Source: Legionella sp.
GTDB taxonomy: Bacteria > Pseudomonadota > Gammaproteobacteria > Legionellales > Legionellaceae
Assembly: GCA_030680075.1 (NCBI GenBank)
Contig: JAUXWR010000234.1
Coordinates: 1 to 64,000, forward strand
DNA: 64,000 bases
Reading direction: 5' to 3'
Shown: positions 35,968-43,936 of the stretch, one piece after another
How the letters are laid out: every line of letters begins with the position of its first letter
How positions within the stretch are numbered: the first letter of the stretch is position 1
Made by a program: the position numbers and the translations under genes
The notes under the pieces: model-generated
Databases searched by the model: none
Told to the model about the DNA's origin: nothing
The model's input: only the letters and a program-made list of their open reading frames with translations

Positions 35968-36234
35968 TTAATGCAGAGTTTCCCCATTAGTTAAGCAGCT
36001 ACTGATAACTTTACGTGTAATAAAATCACCTTGGCTTGCTCCATAAATAGATTTGAAATGTTCAGCCAGGGTTAATACCCAATTTGATAAACGAAAATTC
36101 ATTCGCTTTTCTTCCTGATTAACAAACAACTCAAACAAACCCAATGAATCACTATTATGGCGAGTTGCATATTCTTCCATAATTTGTTCAGCAACAAACA
36201 AATCTTGCGCTCTTGTTGGCCAACTCCTATTCAT
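35968..36234 (-). CDS. Hypothetical protein (88 residues)
   Basis: A small soluble, probably helical protein with no recognised domain. Charged segments near residues 10-30 (LFVAEQIMEEYATRH) and a WVLTLAEHF helix near residue 52 can be seen. It has a very strong ribosome site, AAGGGGGG about 6 nt before the ATG, which argues that it is translated. It is a single gene downstream of the permease gene. No function is assigned. Confidence 0.6.
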   Translation of the reverse strand: MNRSWPTRAQDLFVAEQIMEEYATRHNSDSLGLFELFVNQEEKRMNFRLSNWVLTLAEHFKSIYGASQGDFITRKVISSCLTNGETLH

Positions 36235-36360
36235 ATATCCCCCCTTAAATTCATGACTTCGGGCTTTTTAAACAATCTGTCTGGTCAGGTTGGGGCAGAT
36301 GTTAAAATTACAAGTATATCAATGTAAATTTTTTATTATATAATGCCATGATTTGCGCAT

Positions 36361-37437
36361 TTATTCAATTGAATGCTTGTTTATAGACCAATTATCATCG
36401 ACAGGCTCTTGCGGCTCTTGCCACAATGTTACGAATAAAACCATTATCATAGGTCCCACAAATAATCCCAGCAGCCCCAGCGTTTCTACCCCTCCAAGAA
36501 TACCAAAAAGTACCGCAAGAAAAGGTAATTTAATCGCACCGCCAATCATGACAGGTTTAATAAAATGATCCGCCACAAACATGACGACAGTGCCCCATAT
36601 CACGACAATAATGGCAGCTACCATAGAACCTGTGGAAAATAATATAAGTGCTACTATGGCAAAAACAAGAGGAACCAAAAAAGGAATCATTGCCGCGAAT
36701 GCAGTAATAAAACCGGTGAGAGTGGGGCCTGGAAAACCTACGAGCATATAACATATACCCATTAAAACACCGACCCCAAGCCCTACCAAAATGGTACCAT
36801 TCACGGTTGATCGTAAAGCCGATGGCAGACGATTAGCATACCGAAACCATCGACTGCCGAGACAATATTCGCCAATATGATTAATCTGTTGGAACAATTT
36901 GTCCCCATCGCGATAAAAGAAAAACAGCGTTAACATGGTAAAACCCAGTTGAAAGCCTCGATGCGCGAGGTTAGATCCAATCTGTTTGATATAATAACTG
37001 GCCGGCGTCAGCGAGAGATGAAGGTTTGATAAAAAATTTCGTACGTTGCCCGGCTGACCAATATTATCATTCCAGTAGAGTACCAAATCATTACCAATAA
37101 AAGGAAATTGCTTGATAAAATCAGGTGCCTCCCCCCCCTCGCGATTTACTATCTGTAAATAATTGATAAAAACTTGTAGTTCTTTGATGAGTAAGGTCAC
37201 AAGCCAGCTCAAAGGAAGCAGCAACAATAAACTTAAACCGAACGTGAATAATAAGGCCGCCACATTATGCCTCTCACCAAAAAAAAGGCGCCAACGTGAA
37301 TATAAGGGGTAGGTCGCAATAACTATAATGGCAGCCCATATCATCGATGGAATAAATCGATGCACAATGAATACGGTCAGTGCAATGATGCTAATAGTTA
37401 AAAGGATAGTTATCAGCTCTTTATGATTTTCATTCAT
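36361..37437 (-). CDS. AI-2E family transporter (PerM/YdiK-like permease)
   Basis: A 358-residue inner-membrane protein with about eight hydrophobic helices. The C-terminal FGILGGVETLGLLGLFVGPMI is the recognisable block of the AI-2E/UPF0118 family. These are secondary transporters of uncertain substrate; some export AI-2, others exchange sodium for protons. The ATG overlaps the pgpA stop as ATGA, so translation is coupled. Eight consecutive G on the coding strand (complement of 37131-37138) encode part of REGGEAP and are a possible slippage site. Confidence 0.85.
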   Translation of the reverse strand: MNENHKELITILLTISIIALTVFIVHRFIPSMIWAAIIVIATYPLYSRWRLFFGERHNVAALLFTFGLSLLLLLPLSWLVTLLIKELQVFINYLQIVNREGGEAPDFIKQFPFIGNDLVLYWNDNIGQPGNVRNFLSNLHLSLTPASYYIKQIGSNLAHRGFQLGFTMLTLFFFYRDGDKLFQQINHIGEYCLGSRWFRYANRLPSALRSTVNGTILVGLGVGVLMGICYMLVGFPGPTLTGFITAFAAMIPFLVPLVFAIVALILFSTGSMVAAIIVVIWGTVVMFVADHFIKPVMIGGAIKLPFLAVLFGILGGVETLGLLGLFVGPMIMVLFVTLWQEPQEPVDDNWSINKHSIE

Positions 37438-37922
37438 GATATAAACACCCAGGCAAGCCCTTGCATTATCACCCAAGCAGGTAGTGCTGCTAATACATCA
37501 TCAAGCATAACCCCTGCTCCTCCCTGAACATGTTGGTCGATGTAACAAATAGGAAATGGTTTCCAGATATCAAATAATCGAAATAAAAAGAACCCGGCAA
37601 TCATCCATAAAACACCAAAAGGTGCTCCTGCCATGGTCAAAAGAAACCCGATTACCTCATCCCAGACAATACCCGAATAATCCTTAACGCCTAATTCACG
37701 GGTCACTTTATCACTAACCCAAACACCTAATAAAAATAAAATAAAGGTCACAACCAAATAGAGCGCTGGCGATAAAAAGACTAATAGTAAATAAACAGGA
37801 AAAGCCGCCAGTGTACCCCATGTACCAGGGGCTATTGGCATTAAACCACTACCAAAACCAAAAGCTATAAAATAGGCTGGGTCTTGCCAAACTTTATCTA
37901 CAATATTTTTATCTGACATCAT
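37434..37922 (-). CDS. pgpA: Phosphatidylglycerophosphatase A
   Basis: Removes phosphate from phosphatidylglycerophosphate to give phosphatidylglycerol at the inner membrane. The 162-residue protein has FGSGLMPIAPGTWGTL near residue 24, IVWDEVIGF near 84 and the FRLFDIWKPFP block near 115, all typical of PgpA, with three or four membrane helices. The start is ATG 37922 or the next codon; the frame extends 43 codons upstream into thiL and those are rejected. Confidence 0.93.
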   Translation of the reverse strand: MMSDKNIVDKVWQDPAYFIAFGFGSGLMPIAPGTWGTLAAFPVYLLLVFLSPALYLVVTFILFLLGVWVSDKVTRELGVKDYSGIVWDEVIGFLLTMAGAPFGVLWMIAGFFLFRLFDIWKPFPICYIDQHVQGGAGVMLDDVLAALPAWVIMQGLAWVFIS

Positions 37923-37959
37923 GGCTTTCAGGTTCCTTAAGATGCGGCTTAAATTCGCG

Positions 37960-38913
37960 TCAAAAATGACTATAACCACCCGGCATAAAAGCAATACACT
38001 GACCCTTGTCCGTAGATAAACGCAATCCAGGCTTATCCTCAATAACACCAATCGGGTAGCATAACAATCCGGCTCTTTTTAATTCATCCAAAAACTGCTT
38101 ATCATGGTAATCAGGAACAGTAAAGCATAATTCATAATCATCGCCCCCACAAAGAGCAAAATTGACGGCCTGATCTTGCTGATATTTTTTAACCAATGGA
38201 TGTATGGGAATGGCTGACAGGGATAAACTGGCCCCGACACCACTGGCTTCACAAATATGATTCAGATCGGCACTTAACCCGTCAGAAATATCAATAGCGG
38301 CTGTGGCATAACGTTGCAAAATAGAGCTTAAATCAACACGAGGGTTTGGATGCAGTAGCTTATCCAGCAATACGCTCATATCTGTCGCATCGAAAGAATC
38401 GTTTTTAAGAAATGAAACCGCTTGGGCCGCGCCTCCTATTTCACCTGAAACCCATATTGTATCACCCGGTTTGGCTCCAGAGCGCCGTACCGCTTTATTG
38501 GCAGGAACTAAACCATGAATAGTTAATGTAAGGCTAAGTGGACCACGTGTGGTATCCCCGCCGATTAAACTAATGTTAAAACGCTGCAAAGCCGCATGTA
38601 AACCTTCTGAAAAGCGGGTTAACCAATGGTGATTAAATTCAGGCAAGGTGAGAGCCAAACTGAGCCAACAAGGAGTGGCAGCCATTGCCGCGATATCGCT
38701 TACATTTACCATCACTGCCTTCCAGGCAATGTCATAGGCATCCCATTCACTTAAAAAGTGAACATCTGCCACTAATGTATCCGTACTGACTAAGAGTTGT
38801 GTGCCGGAAGGAACCTGCAAGCAGGCCGCATCGTCTCCAATTCCAAACACCACATCATCGCGCGTCAAAGCGCCCGTTTTAAAAAAAACATCAATTAATG
38901 AAAATTCATTCAT
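37960..38913 (-). CDS. thiL: Thiamine-monophosphate kinase
   Basis: Phosphorylates thiamine monophosphate to the active diphosphate cofactor. The 317-residue protein has the N-terminal EFSLIDVFF, the metal-binding GIGDDAACL near residue 26, STDTLVADVHF and SLIGGDTTRG, and the C-terminal ALCGGDDYELCFTV. Its ATG overlaps the nusB stop region. The nusB-thiL-pgpA order is conserved in gammaproteobacteria. Confidence 0.94.
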   Translation of the reverse strand: MNEFSLIDVFFKTGALTRDDVVFGIGDDAACLQVPSGTQLLVSTDTLVADVHFLSEWDAYDIAWKAVMVNVSDIAAMAATPCWLSLALTLPEFNHHWLTRFSEGLHAALQRFNISLIGGDTTRGPLSLTLTIHGLVPANKAVRRSGAKPGDTIWVSGEIGGAAQAVSFLKNDSFDATDMSVLLDKLLHPNPRVDLSSILQRYATAAIDISDGLSADLNHICEASGVGASLSLSAIPIHPLVKKYQQDQAVNFALCGGDDYELCFTVPDYHDKQFLDELKRAGLLCYPIGVIEDKPGLRLSTDKGQCIAFMPGGYSHF

Positions 38914-39373
38914 GACCAAGGCTGATTTCAACGGAACGCGTTTGTCTCGCCAAATTATTCAAGACGCCGTTTACATAACGGTGACCTTCCTGAGAACCAA
39001 ATTCTTTCGCCAGTGAAATCGACTCATCAAGAATTACTCGATAAGGAATTTCCGGGCAATAGAATAATTCAAACGCCCCCAATCGCAATACGGATAATTC
39101 AACAGGATTTAAACCATTAAGGGGTCTATCCAGAAAAGGCGTAAAACTCTCTTCAAGAGCTACCAAATGCTTGGGCACACCATGTAAAATACGACAAAAA
39201 TACTCGGTGTCCACGCGGTCCATATTATTCGCCACGCGAAATTGAGCCTCAATTTCACATAATTCATGGCCTGACATCAACCATTGATACAATGCCTGTA
39301 ATGCAAGCTTACGAGCACGACGTTTGCCATTAATAGATTCTTTATCCACAGTTACCTCATGACGTTTTGTCAT
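38906..39373 (-). CDS. nusB: Transcription antitermination factor NusB
   Basis: An all-helical 155-residue protein that binds boxA RNA with NusE to prevent termination in rRNA operons. [15 protein letters not shown] near residue 18 and [15 protein letters not shown] near 90, followed by [14 protein letters not shown] and [11 protein letters not shown], are clear NusB landmarks. It overlaps nrdR upstream (17 bp) and thiL downstream (8 bp). Confidence 0.95.
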   Translation of the reverse strand: MTKRHEVTVDKESINGKRRARKLALQALYQWLMSGHELCEIEAQFRVANNMDRVDTEYFCRILHGVPKHLVALEESFTPFLDRPLNGLNPVELSVLRLGAFELFYCPEIPYRVILDESISLAKEFGSQEGHRYVNGVLNNLARQTRSVEISLGHE

Positions 39374-39818
39374 CTTTCATTTCATCAATAGTTTGTCTGA
39401 AATCGCTGACATCTTTAAAGCGCTTATACACCGAGGCAAAGCGAACATAGGCTACATGATCAAGGCTATAAAGCTGCTTCATCACTAATTCACCGATTTG
39501 GCGAGCATCAATTTCGCGCTCACCGCGACGGCGAATATCCTGCATGATATTGACTATAGCCTCTTCCAGCGCATCAATACTTACAGGTCTTTTTTCCAAC
39601 GCTCTTAACATACCTGAGCGAAGATTATTCTGATTAAAAGACTCTCGTCTGCCGTCTCTTTTAATAATCAGAGGCATAATAAGCTCGGCAGTTTCAAACG
39701 TTGTAAAGCGCTCGTGACAAAGCAGGCATTGCCTGCGTCGTCGAACTTGCGCTCCCTCGGCAATCAACCGGGAGTCAATAACTTTTGTTTCTTCTGCGTG
39801 ACAAAAAGGACAATACAT
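39357..39818 (-). CDS. nrdR: Transcriptional repressor NrdR
   Basis: A zinc-ribbon and ATP-cone repressor of ribonucleotide reductase genes. The 153-residue protein begins [17 protein letters not shown], with the second CxxC in [12 protein letters not shown]. The ATP-cone follows ([13 protein letters not shown]). The start is 39818, 1 bp after the glyA stop; the longer frame to 39878 lies inside glyA. Confidence 0.95.
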   Translation of the reverse strand: MYCPFCHAEETKVIDSRLIAEGAQVRRRRQCLLCHERFTTFETAELIMPLIIKRDGRRESFNQNNLRSGMLRALEKRPVSIDALEEAIVNIMQDIRRRGEREIDARQIGELVMKQLYSLDHVAYVRFASVYKRFKDVSDFRQTIDEMKDDKTS

Positions 39819-39819
39819 A

Positions 39820-41073
39820 TCAGCGATAAACCGGAAAGTCATGGCACAATTGCATGACACGCTGTTTAACGTCGGCAATTACACCTTCATTATTTACATC
39901 ATCTAGCACGTTACAAATCCACTGAGTAAGAAGTTTTACTTCTTTTTCTTTAAAGCCACGTGTCGTGATTGCAGGAGTTCCCAATCGCAAACCGCTGGTT
40001 ACAAAAGGTGAGCGGGGATCGTTAGGAACGGAATTTTTATTTACCGTAATATTAGCGCGCCCTAAAGCCGCGTCAGCCTCTTTACCTGTAATATTTTTTT
40101 CAATGAGATCAACTAGCAAGAGGTGATTCACTGTACCGCCGGAAACAATGGAGTAGCCTCGTTCAATTAGCCCTTGCGCCATTACTCTTGCGTTATCTAA
40201 TACTTGTTGTTGATAAACCTTAAACTCAGGCTGCAGAGCTTCCGCGAAAGCGACCGCTTTTGCCGCTATAACATGCATCAAGGGGCCACCTTGCGTGCCG
40301 GGAAAAACAGCTGAATTTAATTTTTTTTCTATGGCCTCATTTGCCCGTGCGAGTATCATTCCGCCCCGCGGCCCTCTTAATGTCTTATGAGTAGTTGTCG
40401 TCACTACATCCGCATAAGCTATCGGAGATGGATAAAGCCCTGTTGCAATAAGACCGGCCACATGCGCAATATCGGCCATAAGATAAGCACCAACGGCATC
40501 GGCGATGGCTCTGAACCTGACCCAGTCAAGTTGCTGTGAATAGGCAGAGAAACCTGCGACAATCATTTTTGGTTTATGGAGGCGAGCCAGTTCTTCAAGG
40601 GCATCGTAGTCGATTAAACCTGTATGGGCATCAAGGCCATACTCGATGGACTGGTAGAGCTTACCTGAAAAATTTACTTTGGAGCCATGCGTTAAATGAC
40701 CACCATGAGGTAGTGCCATGCCGAGAATCAAATCACCCGGAGCAAGAAGTGCCATCATTGCTGCAGCATTAGCCTGAGAACCTGAGTGCGGCTGAACATT
40801 GGCATAATCGGCTGCAAATAATTTTTTGGCACGCGCAATAGCTAAGGACTCAGCAATATCAACGTATTCACAACCGCCATAGTAACGCTTTCCAGGGTAT
40901 CCTTCGGCATACTTGTTGGTCAATATGGAGCCTTGTGCTTCCAGAACACGTGGACTGGCATAATTTTCAGATGCAATGAGTTCAATATGATCTTCTTGCC
41001 GAATACTCTCGGCTTGCATTGCTTGCCAGAGCTCATCATCAAATCCGGCTATCGTGTATTGATTAGTAAACAT
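39820..41073 (-). CDS. glyA: Serine hydroxymethyltransferase
   Basis: A PLP enzyme that converts serine and tetrahydrofolate to glycine and methylene-THF. The 417-residue protein has [20 protein letters not shown] near residue 30, the PLP-lysine segment [15 protein letters not shown] near residue 225 and [12 protein letters not shown] just before it. GAGGGGG 7 nt upstream fixes the start at 41073. I see no glycine riboswitch upstream. It precedes nrdR-nusB-thiL-pgpA, the folate/nucleotide-linked cluster. Confidence 0.96.
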   Translation of the reverse strand: MFTNQYTIAGFDDELWQAMQAESIRQEDHIELIASENYASPRVLEAQGSILTNKYAEGYPGKRYYGGCEYVDIAESLAIARAKKLFAADYANVQPHSGSQANAAAMMALLAPGDLILGMALPHGGHLTHGSKVNFSGKLYQSIEYGLDAHTGLIDYDALEELARLHKPKMIVAGFSAYSQQLDWVRFRAIADAVGAYLMADIAHVAGLIATGLYPSPIAYADVVTTTTHKTLRGPRGGMILARANEAIEKKLNSAVFPGTQGGPLMHVIAAKAVAFAEALQPEFKVYQQQVLDNARVMAQGLIERGYSIVSGGTVNHLLLVDLIEKNITGKEADAALGRANITVNKNSVPNDPRSPFVTSGLRLGTPAITTRGFKEKEVKLLTQWICNVLDDVNNEGVIADVKQRVMQLCHDFPVYR

Positions 41074-41123
41074 CAGAAGCCCCCTCTCTCTCTTTAAGTA
41101 TGGTCCAGGCTCCAATTGTTATG

Positions 41124-41429
41124 TTATTTAACAATCAGATCGTTGCGTACGCGTTTTATATCAGGGTTACTGGCTGCAATAATGCCTGCACGCTTTTTCA
41201 CGTACTGACTATTAACAAACCCACTAAGTTGTACCTCATCTTTGAAGGTCTTCACTTGAATAGAAAACGCCTTGGCACCCAGGTTATCGATGAGTTGTGC
41301 CTTAATTTTTGCAGTTGAGGTCGAACTATCAATAAATTCACCTGTACTCTCACTGCCAGGAGAGGCAGAGCACGCGACAATTGTTAGTATGATACTGATT
41401 AAAAATAGATTTTTTACTATCCGTAACAT
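41124..41429 (-). CDS. BON-domain lipoprotein
   Basis: A 101-residue precursor. The hydrophobic N terminus ends in a lipobox IVACSAS, so the mature protein should be lipid-anchored. A single BON domain follows at about residues 38-100 (TAKIKAQLIDNLGAKAFSIQ, then VQLSGFVNSQYVKKRAGIIA). BON domains, as in OsmY and DolP, bind phospholipid and help keep the envelope intact. GGGAG precedes two adjacent ATGs; I use the second (41429). It lies 50 bp upstream of glyA, behind two other exported small proteins. Confidence 0.85.
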   Translation of the reverse strand: MLRIVKNLFLISIILTIVACSASPGSESTGEFIDSSTSTAKIKAQLIDNLGAKAFSIQVKTFKDEVQLSGFVNSQYVKKRAGIIAASNPDIKRVRNDLIVK

Positions 41430-41481
41430 CATTTCTCCCTGCTACTGATTGAACCAATGAAGTGTATCATATTGTTACAAA

Positions 41482-41820
41482 TTAGTCATGACCATGAGTA
41501 CGATTATTACTGTAATCCGTGTGACCATGGATATTATTTTCCTGGAGGTCACCATGTCGATGAACTGTGGTCGTATTATCGCTTTGATGCCCATGAGTTC
41601 GCTCATTTGTTGCGACAGTGGCATTATCATGAGAATGGTAATTGCGAGGAGCTATCTGACGATCATGACGAGTAAAACGGTTAAAAGAGTTATATGGGCC
41701 GTTAGTTCTTGTCATCATTAGTGGCTGCGCCTGATAATAATCATTATTGTAATAGTCCTCTTGTATGCTACAAGAACCAAGTAACGGCAATAGCATTAGC
41801 AGCAACATTGAGCGTTTCAT
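41482..41820 (-). CDS. Histidine-rich small lipoprotein
   Basis: A 112-residue precursor with a lipobox LLGSCSI after a hydrophobic leader (cleavage before Cys 17). The mature protein is very polar. It has Tyr/Asn-rich YYNNDYYQAQ at the start and at least five His-x-His or His-Gly-His groups in the last 50 residues (YHSHD, THGHQ, VHRHGD, IHGHTD, THGHD). The pattern suggests binding of zinc, nickel or copper, but no family is recognised. GGAG precedes ATG 41820 by 7 nt. Confidence 0.75.
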   Translation of the reverse strand: MKRSMLLLMLLPLLGSCSIQEDYYNNDYYQAQPLMMTRTNGPYNSFNRFTRHDRQIAPRNYHSHDNATVATNERTHGHQSDNTTTVHRHGDLQENNIHGHTDYSNNRTHGHD

Positions 41821-41890
41821 AATATCTCCAGATTATACCTCTTGAAATAAAGAGGTGGATTCAGGGTGATTTGTTTTAAAAAATGTAATC

Positions 41891-41966
41891 TAACGTGAGT
41901 TGGGAAGAGACGAAATTTATAGCCCGTGAATGTTTATATTTATTTCCTTCTCCAAAACTCACGTTA
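41891..41966. promoter_or_regulatory. Long-range inverted repeat in the leader of the His-rich lipoprotein
   Basis: TAACGTGAGTT (41891-41901) and AACTCACGTTA (41956-41966) are perfectly inverted, with partial pairing continuing inward (GGGAAGA with TTCTCC). A second hairpin, GGCACGAT and ATCGTGCC, lies at about 41974-41995. Both lie in the 192-bp gap between two minus-strand exported proteins; the second may be the terminator of the gene upstream. Function is unproven. Confidence 0.35.
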
Positions 41967-42012
41967 ACTTAAGGCACGATGACATAATCGTGCCTGAGAA
42001 AACTTCTACAAA

Positions 42013-42432
42013 TTACTTATTTTTTTGAATTTGAGCTTTTGCCTGATTTGCCAAATAAGGAACAATTCTGACGGTAGATTCGGTAGGAGTGTAACCGGAA
42101 TAAATGTGATTACCGCGATAACCTATGATGTCAAGATACATGTCGCGGTGGCAATAACCATAATAATAGAGACTAATATAATGGGGGGCTTCATAACTAT
42201 AAATATTAAAGGGTGCCATCACCGAACCATCATCAAAAGTACCGTAAACAGTCACATTTTCAAAACTGCTATTGATGACTTCAATTTCGCAATAACCAGG
42301 CATTCTTGCATTTTTTGCAGTGGTGGAATTGGCATTATTAACATCCGCTTTGGGATGAAGATGACGATTTTCAGCGTGCAACGAGCCCATTAAGCTTAAA
42401 CAACAAACAAACAACAAGGACTTTATTTTCAT
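42013..42432 (-). CDS. Small exported protein of unknown function
   Basis: A 139-residue precursor with a clear signal peptide (SLLFVCCLSLMGSLHAEN, cleavage near residue 20). The mature part holds CEIEVINSSFENVTVYGTFDD, then a Tyr-rich stretch (IYSYEAPHYISLYYYGYC) and a second Cys, so a disulfide between the two cysteines is plausible. It resembles small secreted Legionella-type proteins, but I cannot name a family. AGGGG lies about 6 nt before the ATG. It is divergent from the RND efflux operon. Confidence 0.7.
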   Translation of the reverse strand: MKIKSLLFVCCLSLMGSLHAENRHLHPKADVNNANSTTAKNARMPGYCEIEVINSSFENVTVYGTFDDGSVMAPFNIYSYEAPHYISLYYYGYCHRDMYLDIIGYRGNHIYSGYTPTESTVRIVPYLANQAKAQIQKNK

Positions 42433-42627
42433 TTTGACCCCTATTATATTTTAGAAAATGCATGGTAACAAAGCGTTGAATTTAGTCAACAGGTTTTTTT
42501 TATACTCAGAATATATAGCTTCAACTCTTAATCAATTATGCTATATTAGTGCCTTTGTAGTCGTTGATTTTTAAAGCCGTCACTACATTTTGCTTTTCAT
42601 TAAAGCGCGCCGTCTCGAGGAAAAACA

Positions 42628-43890
42628 ATGAAAAAACGCATGAAAATTATGATAATCGCGTTAGTGGTTGTATTCGGAGGTATTATAGGGTTCAACCTGT
42701 TCAAAGGTTTTATGATAAAGCGCTTTTTTGCAAGCTATGAAGCGCCTCCAGTAAGCGTATCCTCTGTGACGGCAATCACCAAAAATTGGGAGCCGCGTAT
42801 CAGTGCGGTAGGAAACTTTCTCGCCATTAATGGGGTAGAGGTTAATTCCCAGGCCTCAGGCAATGTCGTAAAAATTCATTTTGATTCAGGCCAGTACATT
42901 GAAAAAGATATGCCATTAATCGATATTGATGACAGCATCGATCAAGCAACCTTAAAATTTAATAAAGCCGACATGGCACTTAAACAAATCAATTATCAAC
43001 GGCAAGCCGACCTATTTAAACGAGGGGCCACGCCAAGCTCCAATGTCGACGAAGCCAAAGCCAATCTCGAGCAAGCCCAAGCCAATGTAGAGAAGACCGA
43101 AGCTGAAATAAAACAAAAGCACATTTCCACGCCATTTTCCGGGCAACTCGGCATACGTCAGGTTAATCTCGGGCAATACATAACGCCAGGACAAACCTCG
43201 ATCGTTACCTTACAATCTCTTGACCCACTCTATCTTGAATTTAATTTGCCAGAACAGTTGTTTAAAAAACTGCACATTGATCAAGCCATCTTATTTAGTG
43301 TTGAAGAATTCCCCAATGTTCTTTTTGAAGGAAAAATTTCAGCCATTAACTCTAAAGTGGATCCCAATACTCATAACATTTTGGTGCAGGCAACTTTACC
43401 TAATTGTCCTGCAAAAGCTGTTCAAAACCCGGAAAAATCACCTTTAATCAAGATTCGTCAAGAAAAAGATGGCAATAGAACAATTGTTACTTGTAACACA
43501 TCTGACAATAACAAGAATAAAATCAATCAGTTTGTGTTTATTCCCGGGATGTTTAGTGCTATCTCCATCGAGCAACCTCCTGTTCCTAATGTAATTGTTC
43601 TCCCTTCGACCGCCATTTCCTACAGTTTGTATGGAAATTCGGTATTTATTATTGAAAAAGACAAAGACGGTAAAAAAGACGAAGCCGGTAATGACATACT
43701 TCATGTAAGACGCGCTTTTATTAACACAGGCGAGCAAGAAGGTAATTACACTGTCATTAATAGCGGGGTAAAAGCGAATGATCTTGTTGTCAGCTCAGGC
43801 GAACTTAAATTACAAAATGGAGCACGAGTTGTTATCAACAATAGCGTCATTTTAAATAAAGTAAGCGATCCTGACAATTTAGGTCAATAA
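42628..43890 (+). CDS. RND efflux periplasmic adaptor (membrane fusion protein)
   Basis: A 420-residue adaptor that links an inner-membrane RND pump to an outer-membrane channel. One N-terminal membrane anchor (IMIIALVVVFGGIIGF) is followed by a lipoyl/barrel-sandwich domain (VEVNSQASGNVVKIHFDSGQ), a short coiled-coil hairpin at about residues 105-165, the second lipoyl half (STPFSGQLGIRQVNLGQYI) and a beta-barrel. About 40 extra residues with two cysteines (NCPAKAVQNPEK to VTCNTSDNN) sit in the barrel, which is unusual. It is 46 bp upstream of the pump gene. Confidence 0.9.
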   Translation: MKKRMKIMIIALVVVFGGIIGFNLFKGFMIKRFFASYEAPPVSVSSVTAITKNWEPRISAVGNFLAINGVEVNSQASGNVVKIHFDSGQYIEKDMPLIDIDDSIDQATLKFNKADMALKQINYQRQADLFKRGATPSSNVDEAKANLEQAQANVEKTEAEIKQKHISTPFSGQLGIRQVNLGQYITPGQTSIVTLQSLDPLYLEFNLPEQLFKKLHIDQAILFSVEEFPNVLFEGKISAINSKVDPNTHNILVQATLPNCPAKAVQNPEKSPLIKIRQEKDGNRTIVTCNTSDNNKNKINQFVFIPGMFSAISIEQPPVPNVIVLPSTAISYSLYGNSVFIIEKDKDGKKDEAGNDILHVRRAFINTGEQEGNYTVINSGVKANDLVVSSGELKLQNGARVVINNSVILNKVSDPDNLGQ

Positions 43891-43936
43891 AACATGCGCT
43901 TGTGCAAAGTTATATAAAATATTTTCAGGATAACTC

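Noticed and set aside
41074..41123. Glycine riboswitch upstream of glyA
   Set aside because: The gap is only 50 bp and holds the ribosome site; it is too short for the aptamer.
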